Part shown: piece after piece, positions 5,050 to 5,770 of the stretch
How positions within the stretch are numbered: position 1 is the first letter of the stretch
Layout: each line of letters begins with the position of its first letter
The notes under the pieces: model-generated
Databases searched by the model: none
The model's input: only the letters and a program-made list of their open reading frames with translations
What the model was told of the DNA's origin: nothing
Made by a program: the position numbers and the translations under genes
DNA from: Bacillota bacterium
Lineage (GTDB): Bacteria > Bacillota > Clostridia > Acetivibrionales > DTU013
Assembly (NCBI GenBank): GCA_023415815.1
Contig: JAEZJL010000332.1
Coordinates: forward strand, 1 to 5,770
DNA: 5,770 nucleotides
Direction: 5' to 3'

Positions 5050-5134
5050 ATATACGTTGTTTGCCTTATGCCCGTGGTTTATCATAGGTAAATGAACAAA
5101 AAGGGCGCATATAAAATAATCGTCAAGGAGGTCG

Positions 5135-5203
5135 ATGTCGATAAAGCTTGAACGAATCACATACAACCCCGGAGTAAATGAAATAAACATGGAGGTATAT
5201 TAA
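5135..5203 (+). CDS. Possible 22-residue leader peptide ending at the secreted-protein start
   Basis: AAGGAGG (5125-5131) is followed after only 3 bases by ATG 5135, opening 22 codons (MSIKLERITYNPGVNEINME, then VY) to TAA at 5201-5203. The stop is 1 base before ATG 5205 of the secreted protein, and the frame runs through that gene's GGAGG. This arrangement would couple translation of the two. A second tiny frame, 5092-5151 (MNKKGAYKIIVKEVDVDKA), overlaps its start and has only a weak AGG before it. No family is recognised, and the short spacing weakens the case; chance is a fair alternative. Confidence 0.25.
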   Translation: MSIKLERITYNPGVNEINMEVY

Positions 5204-5204
5204 A

Positions 5205-5770
5205 ATGCGAATGCTTAAAAAGCCGATAGCAATTCTTTTTGCATTTCTCATGGTCTTCAGCTCGCTGACGGCCGATCTTGCCGTATTTGCCGGTACCGAA
5301 CCGGAGACGATAGCTGAATGGAACTACACCGCCGTACCGAGCTCGGCAACAGTCCCTTCAACCGGGGCCACGGCAAGCAGCAGCGCGGTACTGACCAATT
5401 TCAAGGGAGAGACCCCCACTTACAGCTCAAACAGCCTTTGTATAGCAGGAGGCTGGGAAGCCGGTTCAAGATATTGGCAGATAAGCCTTTCTACACAAAA
5501 TTATAAAAATATTCAGCTTTCCTTCCAAACCCGTTCGTCCGGCACGGGGCCAAGGGATTTCAAAGTAGAATACAGCACAAGCGGCGCCTTGACTTTTAAT
5601 GATTTTGCGAATAATACATACGCTAATACAGGGAGTCTGACAAATCATACGATTGCGTTGCCGACTGAAGCGGAGAATCGCGGAACGCTGCTTGTCAGAT
5701 TTACTATGGCCAACACTACTAGTGTCGGCGGAGGCACGGTCGCTGGAACTGGAACTTCAAATATCAATAA
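5205..5770 (+). CDS. Secreted protein, N-terminal part (beta-sandwich domain), cut by the window edge
   Basis: ATG 5205 follows GGAGG (5191-5195) by 9 bp and opens 188 codons with no stop before the edge. Residues 1-29 form a typical signal peptide: positive MRMLKK, hydrophobic PIAILFAFLMVFSSLTA, and a likely cleavage after VFA (27-29) before GTEPE. The mature part starts with AEWNYT and contains SSNSLCIAGGW (74-84), YWQISLSTQNYKNIQLSF (90-107) and SGTGPRDFKVEYSTSG (112-127). That pattern is familiar from N-terminal or repeated beta-sandwich modules of large extracellular clostridial and Paenibacillus proteins, including ones with nuclease/phosphatase or S-layer-homology domains. The visible part shows no catalytic residues, so the enzyme activity, if any, lies beyond the edge. 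It is divergent from the XRE operon, and a functional link is not supported. Confidence 0.8.
   Translation, partial: MRMLKKPIAILFAFLMVFSSLTADLAVFAGTEPETIAEWNYTAVPSSATVPSTGATASSSAVLTNFKGETPTYSSNSLCIAGGWEAGSRYWQISLSTQNYKNIQLSFQTRSSGTGPRDFKVEYSTSGALTFNDFANNTYANTGSLTNHTIALPTEAENRGTLLVRFTMANTTSVGGGTVAGTGTSNIN

Larger units (their letters stand above)
4736..5204. other. 469-bp divergent intergenic region
   Basis: The region separates the minus-strand operon from the plus-strand secreted-protein gene. It holds the operon promoter, the palindrome and repeats at 4768-4948, an AT-rich stretch (about 5000-5060) with a possible plus-strand promoter, and two tiny reading frames (5092-5151 and 5135-5203) before the secreted-protein start. 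No tRNA or recognisable riboswitch was found by eye. Confidence 0.6.

Noticed and set aside
5056..5204. Riboswitch in the leader of the secreted-protein gene
   Set aside because: I looked for c-di-GMP and other common clostridial riboswitch cores and saw no conserved core or convincing stem set.

Overview
The window looks like a low-to-moderate GC Firmicute, most likely an anaerobic clostridial-type bacterium. The basis is the strong AGGAGG-type ribosome binding sites, a TTG start, an XRE-cupin regulator beside an AMP-forming acyl-CoA synthetase, and a Gram-positive style secreted protein. No rRNA, tRNA or CRISPR array is visible, so this placement is inference.

Left part (1 to about 1480), AT-rich and eroded. 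It opens with a short reading frame at the left edge that may be the broken 3' end of an unrecognised gene. A minus-strand MerR-family regulator follows (300-1050). Its DNA-binding half is split from the rest by a one-base frameshift close to the start. Its C-terminal half closely resembles part of the cytoplasmic domain of the flagellar export protein FlhA, which is an unusual fusion. Upstream of it are a good promoter with a 19-bp spacer and a perfect 18-bp palindrome at the expected transcription start. The rest of this part is dotted with copies of a short repeat, GGGGAC-RYTT-CTS. One copy forms a 15-bp hairpin just after the MerR gene, and one supplies the last codons of the next gene.

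Centre (1479-4735), GC-richer and intact. A compact minus-strand operon reads, in transcription order: an XRE-family regulator with a C-terminal cupin domain, an AMP-forming acyl-CoA synthetase (553 residues from the preferred ATG), and a tocopherol-cyclase-like protein. Gaps are 34 and 22 bp, so co-transcription is likely. The sensible reading is a small-molecule pathway in which the XRE-cupin protein senses a metabolite, the synthetase activates a carboxylic acid as a CoA thioester, and the cyclase-like protein handles a hydrophobic product or ligand. The substrate cannot be read from the sequence.

Right part (4736-5770). A 469-bp spacer separates the XRE gene from a divergent plus-strand gene. 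It holds a TATAAT box, a 12-bp-stem palindrome where the -35 region should be, two 58-bp near-identical palindromic repeats at a 67-bp period, and two tiny overlapping reading frames. At 5205 a gene for a secreted protein begins, with a clear signal peptide, and runs off the right edge.

The points most worth following up are the MerR/FlhA-like fusion, the dispersed repeats with no transposase in the window, and the acyl-CoA synthetase/tocopherol-cyclase-like operon.
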